A stretch of 64,000 nucleotides of DNA. Origin: Lichenibacterium dinghuense (GTDB taxonomy: Bacteria; Pseudomonadota; Alphaproteobacteria; Rhizobiales; Beijerinckiaceae). The notes beneath the pieces were generated by a model that did not search any database, was not told the DNA's origin, and saw only the letters and a program-made list of their open reading frames with translations. The stretch spans positions 5,795,501 to 5,859,500 of the forward strand of contig NZ_JAJLMN010000001.1 in the NCBI RefSeq assembly GCF_021730615.1. Direction: 5' to 3'. Every line of letters begins with the position of its first letter. Within the stretch, counting starts at the first letter, position 1. Below, piece after piece: positions 7,450-15,404 of the stretch. The translations under genes and the position numbers were made by a program.

Positions 7450-8768
7450 CAGATGCTCAACGCAGCTCTTGCCCCAGATAGGTCGTACCATTCACCTATT
7501 GGGTCTGGGCGAATGACGTCACCGGAGCGTCCGCTTCGTACGACATTGTCCGGCAGGCCCAAGTCGGTCGCGCCTACCGCGACAACGATGTCGGACTGCA
7601 TCGCGGCAGGCGGCTCGACGAACTTTCCACGCAGCGTTCCGAGAATGGATTGCGCCCCGTTGAGAACTCGGATTCTACGGCCGTTCAGATCATAACCATC
7701 GGCGCGTTGGACGGCCCCAGCTCGACGGAGTAGCAAGTGGAAGAAACCGAGAGCTTCTGGATTCTCTGGGCGCAGGAGCTTAGCTGGCTCTACCGCTGAG
7801 ACGCCTTCGGCATCCCGTCTCAGACCATAAAGGGCCTCGCTGTCAAAATTCCCGATGTCTAGCCAAGCCGGAACACAGCGGGCTCCAGTAGCTTGCTCGA
7901 AAACGGCTCGTCCGGCGTCCAGCACCTGACGCAGGTAGTTCGAAGAGAAGGCTCGACGAAGCTCGTCGAGAGCTGCAGCTCCTGACTCTTGCACATGTTC
8001 GAACGTCACGTTGTGTGCGTGCGCAATCTCCCAGAGTTGCGGAGCTTTCTGCTCAAGCACGTTTGCCGGTGAGAGGTCGATGACAGTCACGGACAGCGGC
8101 TGCACGTCGCTCAACGCTTCGCCGATCACAGCGTTGAGGTATTCCCAGTCCGACCAGAAGCCGACGACGAGCAAGTCTTTCTGCCGAAGGTTGGCAGCCA
8201 TCCAGATTTTGCTTCTTGCAATGCGCTCCGAGATGGTCGGGTCATTGAGCTGTGAAGGTGCCCAGACCGTGGCTTGTCGATCACGGTGGGAGCAGCCATG
8301 GAATTTCAACAAGGGCGCCTGACGGACAGTATCAGCGGTGGCTTCGTCGCCGTCAAGTGAGCCGCGGAAGTCCGCGCCGTAGTCCCAAGCGCGTCGCTCG
8401 ATCAGCGTGTCGAAGTTGCCCGATATGCCGGCAACGGCGGCGTGGGTGATAAGAAAATCTGCGATCGCGGCATGCCCCATATTCGAAGGCCGCGTGAAAG
8501 CGGGCCAGGGAACAAGATGTTCGATGAAGATCGATTGCAGAGTGTTAAGTCCCGCAAAGTGCTCGGCGAGTGCCTCGAGATTTTCTCGCAGGCCGAGATC
8601 GCAGTTCGGGTCGGATTCGAGACGGTATTTGTCAAAGCATCGCTCGGCAACGGCACGGGCGGACGGCAGGCTGCTGGGCGGCGCCATCGAGAGTCCGGCG
8701 CCGCAGACCACCAGAAGGCGGCCGGCGTTCATCGAGGCGAGCAGTCGAGTGATGGTCTCAGGAGCCAA
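7449..8768 (-). CDS. SIR2-like NADase, first gene of defence operon
   Basis: A 439-residue protein with an N-terminal SIR2-like Rossmann domain: GAGLS (23-27), ISGNFDTLIE with N118/D120, KFHGC with H157, and LLVVGFWSDWEY (199-210). Asn and His at these sites are the NAD-hydrolysing pair in defence SIR2 proteins. The C-terminal half (about 230-439) has no recognised domain and may be the sensing or partner-binding part. The TTG at 8768 is the chosen start because GGAGG lies 5 nt upstream. Inference: on activation it would deplete NAD and stop growth of an infected cell. The sequence is distinctly less GC-rich than the chromosome to its right, suggesting transfer. Confidence 0.87.
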   Translation of the reverse strand: MAPETITRLLASMNAGRLLVVCGAGLSMAPPSSLPSARAVAERCFDKYRLESDPNCDLGLRENLEALAEHFAGLNTLQSIFIEHLVPWPAFTRPSNMGHAAIADFLITHAAVAGISGNFDTLIERRAWDYGADFRGSLDGDEATADTVRQAPLLKFHGCSHRDRQATVWAPSQLNDPTISERIARSKIWMAANLRQKDLLVVGFWSDWEYLNAVIGEALSDVQPLSVTVIDLSPANVLEQKAPQLWEIAHAHNVTFEHVQESGAAALDELRRAFSSNYLRQVLDAGRAVFEQATGARCVPAWLDIGNFDSEALYGLRRDAEGVSAVEPAKLLRPENPEALGFFHLLLRRAGAVQRADGYDLNGRRIRVLNGAQSILGTLRGKFVEPPAAMQSDIVVAVGATDLGLPDNVVRSGRSGDVIRPDPIGEWYDLSGARAALSI

Positions 8769-9105
8769 GCAAGCCTCCGCCGAGAAGCGGCTCGCCGACC
8801 TGCCGTTGAGCGGTGTGTGTCAGGCTTGCCATGACAATTCTCCTACTCTCCGACTACGACCGGTCTGGGGGAAGCGAGAATCGCTTGCTGGATGCAGAAA
8901 GCCGTTTCGACCCTTCGAACGACCCTAGTTCGCCATAGACACTCCCTCCACGCAACGCATAAAAATCGGCCACTCGCTTGTTGACTCAGCGGTATCGAGT
9001 GTGGCTGGCGTTCGCGTGGTGTGGCCGTGCACAAGCCCCACCTCACACTCAGCAAGAGGTAGTCGCCGCGTAGCGGGACGACGGCCGGCTCCGCTCCAGC
9101 CACAA
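8769..9105. other. Intergenic, likely promoter region of the defence operon
   Basis: 337 bp between the RecD2 stop and the SIR2 start, both genes on the minus strand. It must hold the operon promoter unless transcription reads through from recD2. I see no convincing -35/-10 pair, no terminator stem and no conserved protein; the open frames here look like chance. Confidence 0.5.
8774..8778 (-). promoter_or_regulatory. Shine-Dalgarno deciding the TTG start of the SIR2 gene
   Basis: On the minus strand GGAGG (8778-8774) precedes TTG at 8768-8766 by 5 nt. It is the only strong ribosome-binding site near the SIR2 N-terminus, and the next in-frame ATG (residue 13) would remove part of the first helix. 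Confidence 0.6.
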
Positions 9106-11304
9106 TCAGGCGCCCCCTAGCGTTAGCCATTCACCGAGTTTCGACCACCGACGACGCTGCCCGCCGTTCCTGACCGCCATCGCGATGGCCTTCCGTTGAC
9201 CGACGAGGATGACGAGCCGCTTGCCCCGCGTCACCCCCGTGTAGAGCAGGTTTCGCGCCAGCATGGCGTAGTGCTGGGTCATCACCGGGATGACGACCGC
9301 CGGGTACTCCGACCCCTGCGCCTTGTGGACCGTCGTCGCGTAGGCCAGGACCAAGGCGTCCAGCTCGCCGAAGCCGTAGACCACCTCGCGCCCGTCGAAT
9401 GTCGCGACCAGCTCGTTCGCCTCCGCGTCGATCCGGGCAACGATGCCGAGGTCGCCGTTGTACACTTCTTTGTCGTAGTCGTTCTCGACCTGCATGACCT
9501 TGTCGCCCGGGCCGTAGATCCAGCCGAACCGCTCGACGCGGACCTCGCCGGGCGGGTTCAGCACGCGCTGCAGCTCGACGTTTAGCGAGCGGGCGCCGAC
9601 CCCGCCGCGGTTCATGGGGCACAGCACCTGGACGTCCCGCACGGGGTCCAGGCCGAACGCGCGCGGGATCCGCTCGCGCACGACCGAGAGGACCTTCGCC
9701 ATGGCGATTTCCGGTTCGGCCGCGTCGACGACGTAAAAGTCGCTCCGCTCGGCCCCGGCCGGCGTCGGCTCCGGCATCTTTCCCGCGTTGATCCGTTGGG
9801 CGTTGACAATGACCCGGCTCGTCGCCGCCTGCCGAAACACCTCCGTCAGGCGCACCACCGGCACGACGCCGGAACCAATCACGTCGGCGAGGACCTGCCC
9901 CGGCCCGACTGAGGGAAGCTGGTCGACGTCGCCGACGAGGAGCAGCCCCGCTCGGGGCGGGAGGGCGCGCAGGAGCGCCCGCATCAGCAGCACGTCGACC
10001 ATGGATGTCTCGTCGACGACGAGGAGATCGCACCCGAGCGGATTCGCCTCGTCGCGCTTGAAGCCGCCATTCTTCGGGTCGGTCTCCAGGAGGCGATGGA
10101 TCGTCTTGGCTTCGACGCCGGTCGACTCGGTCAGACGCTTGGCGGCGCGGCCCGTGGGGGCGCAGAGCGCGACGTTGACGCTCTTCGCCACGAGCATCTT
10201 CAGGATAGAGTTGACCAGGGTCGTCTTCCCGACCCCCGGGCCGCCGGTGATGACGAGGGCCTTGCTCGCCCCGGCGAGGCGGAGCGCTTCGCGTTGGCTC
10301 GGGGCCAGGGTGATCCCGGCGCGGCCCTCCAACCACGGCACGGCCTTCTCGGTATCGATCACGGGCCAGGGCGCCTCACCGGCCGCGAGGGACCGGAGCC
10401 GTTCGGCGATGTCGCGCTCGGCGTGGTACAGGCCGGCCAGGAACACGCACCGGCGTTCCCCGACCGTGTCGGCCACCACCGCGCCGTCGGCGAGTTCGAG
10501 GGCGAGGGCGGCGGTGAGCCGCTCGGCCGTGACGTCGAGGAGCTCGGCGCCGGTGCGGAGGAGGTCGCCCTCGGGAAGGCCGCAATGGCCTTCGTCCATG
10601 GCCTCGGCAAGGGCGTAGCTCACCCCCGCCCGGACCCGGACCATGGCGTCCTTGGCGATCCCGAGCCGCATCGCGACCTGATCCGCTGTCTTGAACCCGA
10701 TGCCGCGGATGTCGCGCGCGAGCCGGTACGGGTTTTCGGTGATGGTCGCCACGGCCTCGGCGCCGTACGTCTTGTAGATCCGCACCGCCCGGCTTGTGCC
10801 CACGCCGTGGGCGTGCAGGAACAGCATGATCTCGCGCACGACCTTCTGCTCGGCCCAGCCCGCGGCGATGCGCTTCGCCCGGACGGGGCCGATGCCCTCG
10901 ACCTCGCGCAGGCGGGACGGGTCGGCCTCGATCACGTCGAACACGGCCTCGCCGAAGGCATGGACGAGCCGCTTGGCGTAGGCCGGGCCGATGCCGCGGA
11001 TCATGCCCGAGCCGAGATACTTCTCGATGCCGTCGAGCGTCGTCGGTGCGGTCGCCTTCAGAAAGTTGGCCCGGAACTGCAGGCCATGGGTGCGGTCATT
11101 CGTCCAGGTCCCAGCCGCCTGGACCCACTCGCCGGCCGCGATCATCGCCGCGTGCCCGATGACAGTGACGAGGTCGCGCTGTCCGCGGGCCTTGAGCCGC
11201 AGCACGCAAAAGCCGTTCTCCTCGTTGTGGAAGGTCACGCGCTCGACCAGCCCGGCGAGGTTCTCGGTCGGGGCAGAGGTCGCCTGAGGCGGGGCCGAGG
11301 TCAT
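9106..11304 (-). CDS. recD2: RecD2-type SF1B DNA helicase
   Basis: A 5'-to-3' DNA helicase of the RecD2 class, found in bacteria outside any RecBCD complex. About 732 residues from the ATG at 11304 (a GTG at 11346 is an alternative). The N-terminal part has an OB-like region and tandem helix-hairpin-helix motifs (MIRGIGPAYAKR, VEGIGPVRAKR, IRGIGFKTADQ). The motor has Walker A GGPGVGKTT (about 354-362), Walker B LLVVDETSMVD (about 429), and the C-terminal VHKAQGSEYP and YTGVTRGK motifs of the 1B/2B fold. Length and order match RecD2 and not RecBCD-type RecD. Neighbour to the defence operon on the same strand, separated by 337 bp; I infer a housekeeping repair role rather than a subunit of that system. 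Confidence 0.93.
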   Translation of the reverse strand: MTSAPPQATSAPTENLAGLVERVTFHNEENGFCVLRLKARGQRDLVTVIGHAAMIAAGEWVQAAGTWTNDRTHGLQFRANFLKATAPTTLDGIEKYLGSGMIRGIGPAYAKRLVHAFGEAVFDVIEADPSRLREVEGIGPVRAKRIAAGWAEQKVVREIMLFLHAHGVGTSRAVRIYKTYGAEAVATITENPYRLARDIRGIGFKTADQVAMRLGIAKDAMVRVRAGVSYALAEAMDEGHCGLPEGDLLRTGAELLDVTAERLTAALALELADGAVVADTVGERRCVFLAGLYHAERDIAERLRSLAAGEAPWPVIDTEKAVPWLEGRAGITLAPSQREALRLAGASKALVITGGPGVGKTTLVNSILKMLVAKSVNVALCAPTGRAAKRLTESTGVEAKTIHRLLETDPKNGGFKRDEANPLGCDLLVVDETSMVDVLLMRALLRALPPRAGLLLVGDVDQLPSVGPGQVLADVIGSGVVPVVRLTEVFRQAATSRVIVNAQRINAGKMPEPTPAGAERSDFYVVDAAEPEIAMAKVLSVVRERIPRAFGLDPVRDVQVLCPMNRGGVGARSLNVELQRVLNPPGEVRVERFGWIYGPGDKVMQVENDYDKEVYNGDLGIVARIDAEANELVATFDGREVVYGFGELDALVLAYATTVHKAQGSEYPAVVIPVMTQHYAMLARNLLYTGVTRGKRLVILVGQRKAIAMAVRNGGQRRRWSKLGEWLTLGGA

Positions 11305-11530
11305 GCCACCCAGCCTCGCATGGGGGCCAGGGGCGGAAAAGGTCACAAGCTGGCCGGCGGCGGAGATGGGCTAAAGAGCATGCAGTGGTGAGCGCGCAAC
11401 CTCCGCGTGGTCGTCGCCTTCGTCCAGGAAGGTCCAGTGACGACCGATACGGAATGTGGGCTGAAATGAGGGGCCGAGTGTTCGGCTAAAGCCGAAAACG
11501 AAGTTAAAACAATAACTTGAACGAGCTAAG

Positions 11531-11620
11531 TGGCGGAGAGGGAGGGATTCGAACCCCCGATGAGCTTACACCCATGCCGCATTTCGAGTGCGGTGCATTC
11601 GACCACTCTGCCACCTCTCC
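11531..11620 (-). tRNA. tRNA-Ser (CGA)
   Basis: Read on the minus strand, the acceptor GGAGAGG starts at 11620 and pairs with CCTCTCC, followed by G and an encoded CCA ending at 11531. The anticodon arm CCGCA-CTCGAAA-TGCGG gives anticodon CGA (codon UCG). A long variable arm, as in class II serine tRNAs, and the GGTTCGAATCC T-loop are present. Length is 90 nt with CCA. Confidence 0.95.
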
Positions 11621-11721
11621 TGGTGCCGTTTTGTCGAGCGGTGGAGGGGTGATACCAGCGAAGTTTTCCTTGTGCAAGCCATTTGCTAACTCGGTAGTGT
11701 CTCAATTTAAATTTTCTGAGA

Positions 11722-12631
11722 GTCCGTCCGGGAAGTCAGGCTGCGCAACCTATGCGACGTAGCAGCATCATGACGGACGCAGCGTAGAGGAAGGCCTTTG
11801 CGGATGCGATTGTGGCCTCCGGATCCTTCCAGAGGCGTCGATTGCGGCTGATCCAGGCGAAGAAGCGCTCAACCACCCATCGCCGGGGGTGAACCACGAA
11901 GCCGACCTGCCCGGGTGGTTTGCGGACGATCTCGACGGCGATGAGCGTGGCGCTGTCCGGCTTGTCGCCGGCGTAGCCCGCGTCGGCGAAGGCCTTGGCG
12001 ATGAAAGGATATGAACGGCGTGACTGCTTGAGCACCGGCACGGCCCCGTCGCGGTCCTGCACGTCGGCCGGCTGCGGGTCGAGCACCAGGGCGCGGCCGT
12101 CCGTGTCGACCAGGGCCGGCGCTTGCGACCCTTCACCTTCTTGCCCGCGTCGTAGCCCCGCGGACCGCCGCTCTCCGTGGTCTTCACGCTCTGGCTGTCG
12201 AGCACGGCCGCGGTGGGCGAAGCCTCTCGCCCGGCCCGCTCGCGATCCAGCATGACGAGATGGTGGTTGATGCCGGCGAACAGGCCCTCATCGCGCCACG
12301 CGCTGAAGTAGCCGTACACCGTGCTCTTCGGGGGCAGGTCCTTCGGCAACAGGCGCCAGGGAACGCCGCCCCGCAGCACATAGAAAATGCCGTTCACAAT
12401 CTCCCGCAACGACCACAGCCGGGGCCGTCCGAGCGGGTTGCCGGGCGGCAACAGCGGTTCGATGACGGCCCATTCGGCGTCGGTCAGATCGGTTGAGTAG
12501 CGGAGTTCGGAGCGGCTATGCTGCTCGCGGGTGGCCGGGGTCCACATGGCGGTTCCAGATCAGGTTTCAGCACCCTCCTGGAATCATCTCAGCCCCGGCC
12601 ACTCAACCCCACGTGCCCTTATCGGACGGAC
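11722..12631 (-). mobile_element. IS5-family element (IS427-like), frameshifted
   Basis: A transposase of the IS5 family is framed by GTCCGTCCG at 11722-11730 and its inverted copy CGGACGGAC at 12623-12631; the inverted repeat probably extends further with mismatches. Ends and target duplication are not certain. It lies in the 3' part of a nuclease-like gene whose remains continue at 12633. The transposase is split across two frames. Confidence 0.7.
11736..12547 (-). pseudogene. IS5-family transposase, frameshifted
   Basis: The N-terminal frame, from the ATG at 12547, runs through LTDAEWAVIEPLLPP, the first catalytic Asp (AVLDSQSVK) and GKKVKGRKR. The family sequence then continues in another frame as LVLDPQPADVQD, ADAGYAGDKPD (second Asp) and RRWVVERFFAWISRNRRL (catalytic Glu), ending at 11736. 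The switch lies near 12120, where one base appears missing after the codons for GRKR. The transposase is probably inactive; however some IS5 subgroups use programmed frameshifting, so a slippage-dependent product is possible. Confidence 0.75.
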
Positions 12632-12940
12632 ACTGAAGGCGAGATTTTTTCGGAGGCCGCCACCGAGGCGATCCGTCCCCATGCCTCTCGATAGGCGCCC
12701 AACCATCCGCGCTTGAACTCGTCCCATTCGAGGTGTTCGTAGCTGGGCAGGAAGCGGCGCATGATGTGATCGTTGTGAGGTTTGCCTCCCTTGCCTGACA
12801 TCTTGAGCCATACCTGATGGCTTCGTGCCAAGACGTCGGCGACGATCGCGCTCGGGACGATCCAGCACCATCGCCGGTCGTCAAGGTCCGTTCCGAAATC
12901 CACAAAGGCGTAGAACAACAAGGGGCGACTCATTTTCTCA

Positions 12941-13822
12941 GAGCCTGTTTGACCTTTCTTTGATCGGTTTGCGTTGTCGTTTCTGGTGGAGGCGACGATG
13001 TGGACTGCCGAGGCTCGGGATCGCTACAAGGATGACGGTCGGCGCTATCCGAGCGATCTGACAGACAGCGAGTGGGCAACACTTGCGCCGATGATGGGCG
13101 TGTACAGGACGCTGACCGCTGACCTGCGCGAGATCGTCAACGCCTGCTTGTATCTGGAGAAGGCCGGCTGTCCATGGCGTTTTCTGCCCAGGGAGTTCGG
13201 TCCGTGGCAGACCGTGCGCTCCTGGCACGACCGCTTCCGCGCCGACGGCGTGTGGGCCGACATCGCGGCCGTGCTGACGCGCGCCGAGCGGGCTCGCCGC
13301 GGACGCGACCCCGAACCCGCGACGGCGATCATGGACTCGCAAAGCGTCGCGTCAGGGCCGCAGGCGGGAGAGCGCGGCGTGGACGGCAACAAAAAGGTGA
13401 AGGGCATCAAGCGTCACGTGCTGACCTGCTCGCTCGGCTTCGTGCTCGCCACGTCGGTGACGGCCGCCAACGTGCACGACACGGCCGCCGCGGCAGAGTT
13501 GCTGGACCGCGCCGCTGCCGAGGGCTGGACGCCTCGACGCGTCAAGGTCGACGGCATCTACAGCGGTGCCCGCATGGCGCAGGCCGCCGCACCTCACGGC
13601 ATCGAGGTTCAGGTCTCTACGCGCGAGCGGGACGTGAAAGGCTTCAAGCCCTTGCCCGTGCGATGGCGCATCAAGGGCACCTTCGGCACCCTGACCAACC
13701 GCTATCATCGCCTCACGCGCAACCTGGAACAGAGCACCACGGCAGCCGAAGATGCCGTCAGCATCGCCAACTGCCACCGCCTGATCCGAGCCTATAACAG
13801 CTAAGACAGGTCAAACATGCTC
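12941..13822 (+). mobile_element. IS5-family (IS1031-like) element, copy 1, 882 bp
   Basis: The ends are GAGCCTGTTTGACCT at 12941 and, inverted at the right end, GAGCATGTTTGACCT (ending at 13822). TCA flanks both sides (12938-12940, 13823-13825), matching the TNA target duplication of the IS1031 group. The insertion interrupts the nuclease-like remnant in frame. A second copy of identical length is at 13918-17659. Confidence 0.88.
12998..13804 (+). CDS. IS5 transposase, catalytic Glu replaced by Lys
   Basis: A 268-residue DDE transposase from the ATG at 12998, preceded by GGAGG. The DUF4096-like N-terminus (DLTDSEWATLAPMM) is followed by catalytic Asp in IMDSQSV and in KVDGIYSG. The third catalytic residue should be Glu in RWRIEGTFG, as in the second copy at 15405-16211, but here the codon is AAG and the protein reads RWRIKGTFG. 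Two further differences are a P/S-for-S/R exchange near residue 27 and Cys for Arg near the C-terminus. The protein is full-length but predicted to be catalytically dead. Confidence 0.85.
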   Translation: MWTAEARDRYKDDGRRYPSDLTDSEWATLAPMMGVYRTLTADLREIVNACLYLEKAGCPWRFLPREFGPWQTVRSWHDRFRADGVWADIAAVLTRAERARRGRDPEPATAIMDSQSVASGPQAGERGVDGNKKVKGIKRHVLTCSLGFVLATSVTAANVHDTAAAAELLDRAAAEGWTPRRVKVDGIYSGARMAQAAAPHGIEVQVSTRERDVKGFKPLPVRWRIKGTFGTLTNRYHRLTRNLEQSTTAAEDAVSIANCHRLIRAYNS

Positions 13823-13923
13823 TCATGCTTGGCCTTCATGCGCCAGCCGCCATCGGTCCCGATGTCCCGGCGCGCCTTCACCTGAACCGCAGCCAGTGCG
13901 ATTCCCACGCTGTTTGAGAGCCT

Positions 13924-14195
13924 TCTCTGATTGGGGCTCTGGAGGTCAAGCGCTCCTGTCAGGTTTTTTGTCCCGTTCCCGCGGGTCACACGCTTCTCTT
14001 CGCGGTCGGCGTTTCGCCGCCGCATGATGGGGTCAGTCCGGCTCGGTCCCTCGATCTGTTTCACGACCTCGCGACGTCGCCGCGGGCTCAAGACTCTCAA
14101 CGAGGTGGCCTTACCGATCGTCCCCACGGGAACGGTCCACATCACCCTTTCAGGTGAAGCTCGTGCGGGTGGCGGCCCGCGGTGTCCTCCGAGCG
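13924..14195 (-). ncRNA. Candidate guide (seek/bridge) RNA region of IS1111 copy A
   Basis: 272 non-coding bases follow the transposase stop. In IS1111-group elements the guide RNA that selects target and donor is made from this downstream region. Sequence is identical to 17382-17653, which is the easier strand to read. Structure and ends of the RNA are not determined here. Confidence 0.45.
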
Positions 14196-15245
14196 TCAGG
14201 CAACTACGGTGGCGGGCGCGGTGGTCGGCCCGGTGCCGAACCGAAAGTCGGTACCGTCGCTCCACATCCGGTGCAGGACCACGGCCAGCTTTCGGGCTAC
14301 GGCAACGCGCGCCCGCGCCATGCCGCGATGCTTGGCGATCGTCATGCCCCAGGCCCGCAGGCTGGACCATTTCTGGCTGCGCACGAGCAACGCGTTAGCG
14401 GCCTCGTACAGGGCCGTTCGCGCCAGTTCGTCGCCGCATCGGCTGATCTTGCCCTGAATGTCGGTCTCGCCCGACTGGTAGCGCGAGGGCGTCAGGCCGA
14501 GATGGGCACCGACGTCGCGCGAATGGCCGAACCGATCGGGTCGGTCGATCGTGGCGCGAAACGCCAGGGCGGTGATCGGGCCGACGCCGGGTGCGCTCAT
14601 CAGCCGCCGACAGATCTTTTCCTCGCGCACGATCTTCAGCACCTGTTTTGTCAATCGGGCGAGCTGCTGGATCATCGTCGACAGTACAGTGAGCAACGGC
14701 TCCACCATTGCCAGCAACGCTGTGTCGTCCGAGCAGAGTTCGCGCACACGCTTGTCGAAGGCCGCCCGGCTCGGCGTGCCGACCTTCAGCCCGGCTTCCC
14801 GAAGCATGGCCCGAACGACGTTCTCGATCGACCGCATCTCGTTCAGCACCGTGCGGCGTGCGACCAGCAGCGAGCGCCACAGCCGGCACTGCTGCGACTT
14901 GACGTGCACCTGCCGGAACCAGCCGGTGCGCATGATCTGCGCCAGGGCACGCGCGTCGTTGCGGTCGGTCTTGTTGGGCATGGTCTTCATGGCGGCGTTG
15001 GCCTGCCGTGTCTCGATGCAGACCGCCGCCAGCCCCGCCGCGCGCAGGCCCTCGTGCAGCCAAGCCGTCAACGAGCAGGCTTCGAGGCCGATCCGCTCGA
15101 TCGGCAGCTTCAAGCCCTGCAGGGCCGCAACCAGCGGCCCTGGCGCGCTCGCGGCGCGCAGCTCCTTCACGATCCGACCCGCGTCATCGACCACGCAGAT
15201 CGCGGTCTCTTCCAGGGACACGTCCAGTCCGGCATAGTACGTCAT
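14196..15245 (-). CDS. IS110-family (IS1111) DEDD recombinase, copy A
   Basis: A 349-residue recombinase identical to the one at 16332-17381. N-terminal DEDD RuvC-like domain: YYAGLDVSLEET (Asp), GLEACSLTAW (Glu), and KTDRNDARAL (Asp-x-x-Asp pair). The C-terminal Transposase_20 domain contains SAPGVGPITALAF and GLTPSRYQSGE with the presumed catalytic Ser. The ATG at 15245 is preceded by GGAG at 7-8 nt; a longer frame fused to IS5 sequence upstream was ignored. It should act with an element-encoded RNA to insert at a sequence-specific site. Confidence 0.93.
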   Translation of the reverse strand: MTYYAGLDVSLEETAICVVDDAGRIVKELRAASAPGPLVAALQGLKLPIERIGLEACSLTAWLHEGLRAAGLAAVCIETRQANAAMKTMPNKTDRNDARALAQIMRTGWFRQVHVKSQQCRLWRSLLVARRTVLNEMRSIENVVRAMLREAGLKVGTPSRAAFDKRVRELCSDDTALLAMVEPLLTVLSTMIQQLARLTKQVLKIVREEKICRRLMSAPGVGPITALAFRATIDRPDRFGHSRDVGAHLGLTPSRYQSGETDIQGKISRCGDELARTALYEAANALLVRSQKWSSLRAWGMTIAKHRGMARARVAVARKLAVVLHRMWSDGTDFRFGTGPTTAPATVVA

Positions 15246-15404
15246 GGTTGCTCCTGTCGCGATGCTTGTGGCCGCTCGACACGGACCACGTTGAACCATC
15301 CGGGCAGGAGCAGCCACCGTTGGGCCTGGGCTGGAGCCCCAATCACCCCATCTGTTTGACCTTTCTTTGATCGGTTTGCGTTGTCGTTTCTGGTGGAGGC
15401 GACG

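Larger units (their letters stand above)
12633..13914 (-). pseudogene. PD-(D/E)XK nuclease-like gene, remnant split by IS
   Basis: Joining 13914-13823 to 12940-12633 (removing the 882-bp IS5 and one TCA) restores one frame: GIALAAVQVKARRD, GGWRMKAKHEKMSRPLLFYAFVDF, then WCWIVPSAIVADV and a C-terminal GAYREAWGRIA. The order VQVKxxRD ... W ... KHE ... FYxFVD ... VPS is that of small hypothetical nucleases of the restriction-endonuclease fold, with QVK as the (D/E)XK half-motif. The N-terminus is missing: it is cut at 13914 by the second IS5, and only about 60 bp separate the other side of that IS from the next gene. The C-terminus is cut by the element ending at 12631. At least three IS events have therefore destroyed it. 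Confidence 0.6.
13924..15353 (-). mobile_element. IS110 family, IS1111 group, copy A (1430 bp)
   Basis: An exact inverted copy of 16224-17653 (base p pairs with base 31577-p). It is inserted in the left inverted repeat of the IS5 copy 2, with CT at both junctions (13922-13923 and 15352-15353): GAGC-CT-TCTCTG outside and CCCCAT-CT-GTTTGACC inside. Sub-terminal 12-bp inverted repeats (TGATTGGGGCTC and complement) sit about 4-6 bp inside the ends, and the longer non-coding part is downstream of the transposase. Both are hallmarks of the IS1111 group. Confidence 0.85.

Noticed and set aside
8843-9130. Small minus-strand frame overlapping the recD2 3' end
   Set aside because: No motif, no ribosome-binding site, composition not protein-like; probably chance.
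9106-11304. RecD2 as a fifth component of the defence operon
   Set aside because: 337 bp gap, higher GC and a widespread housekeeping family; no coupling to the SIR2 gene.
11531-11620. tRNA-Ser as an attachment site of an integrated island
   Set aside because: No integrase gene and no second copy of the tRNA 3' end is visible in the window.
11517-11762. Plus-strand frame starting in the tRNA antisense
   Set aside because: It reads through the complement of tRNA-Ser; such frames are a known annotation artefact.
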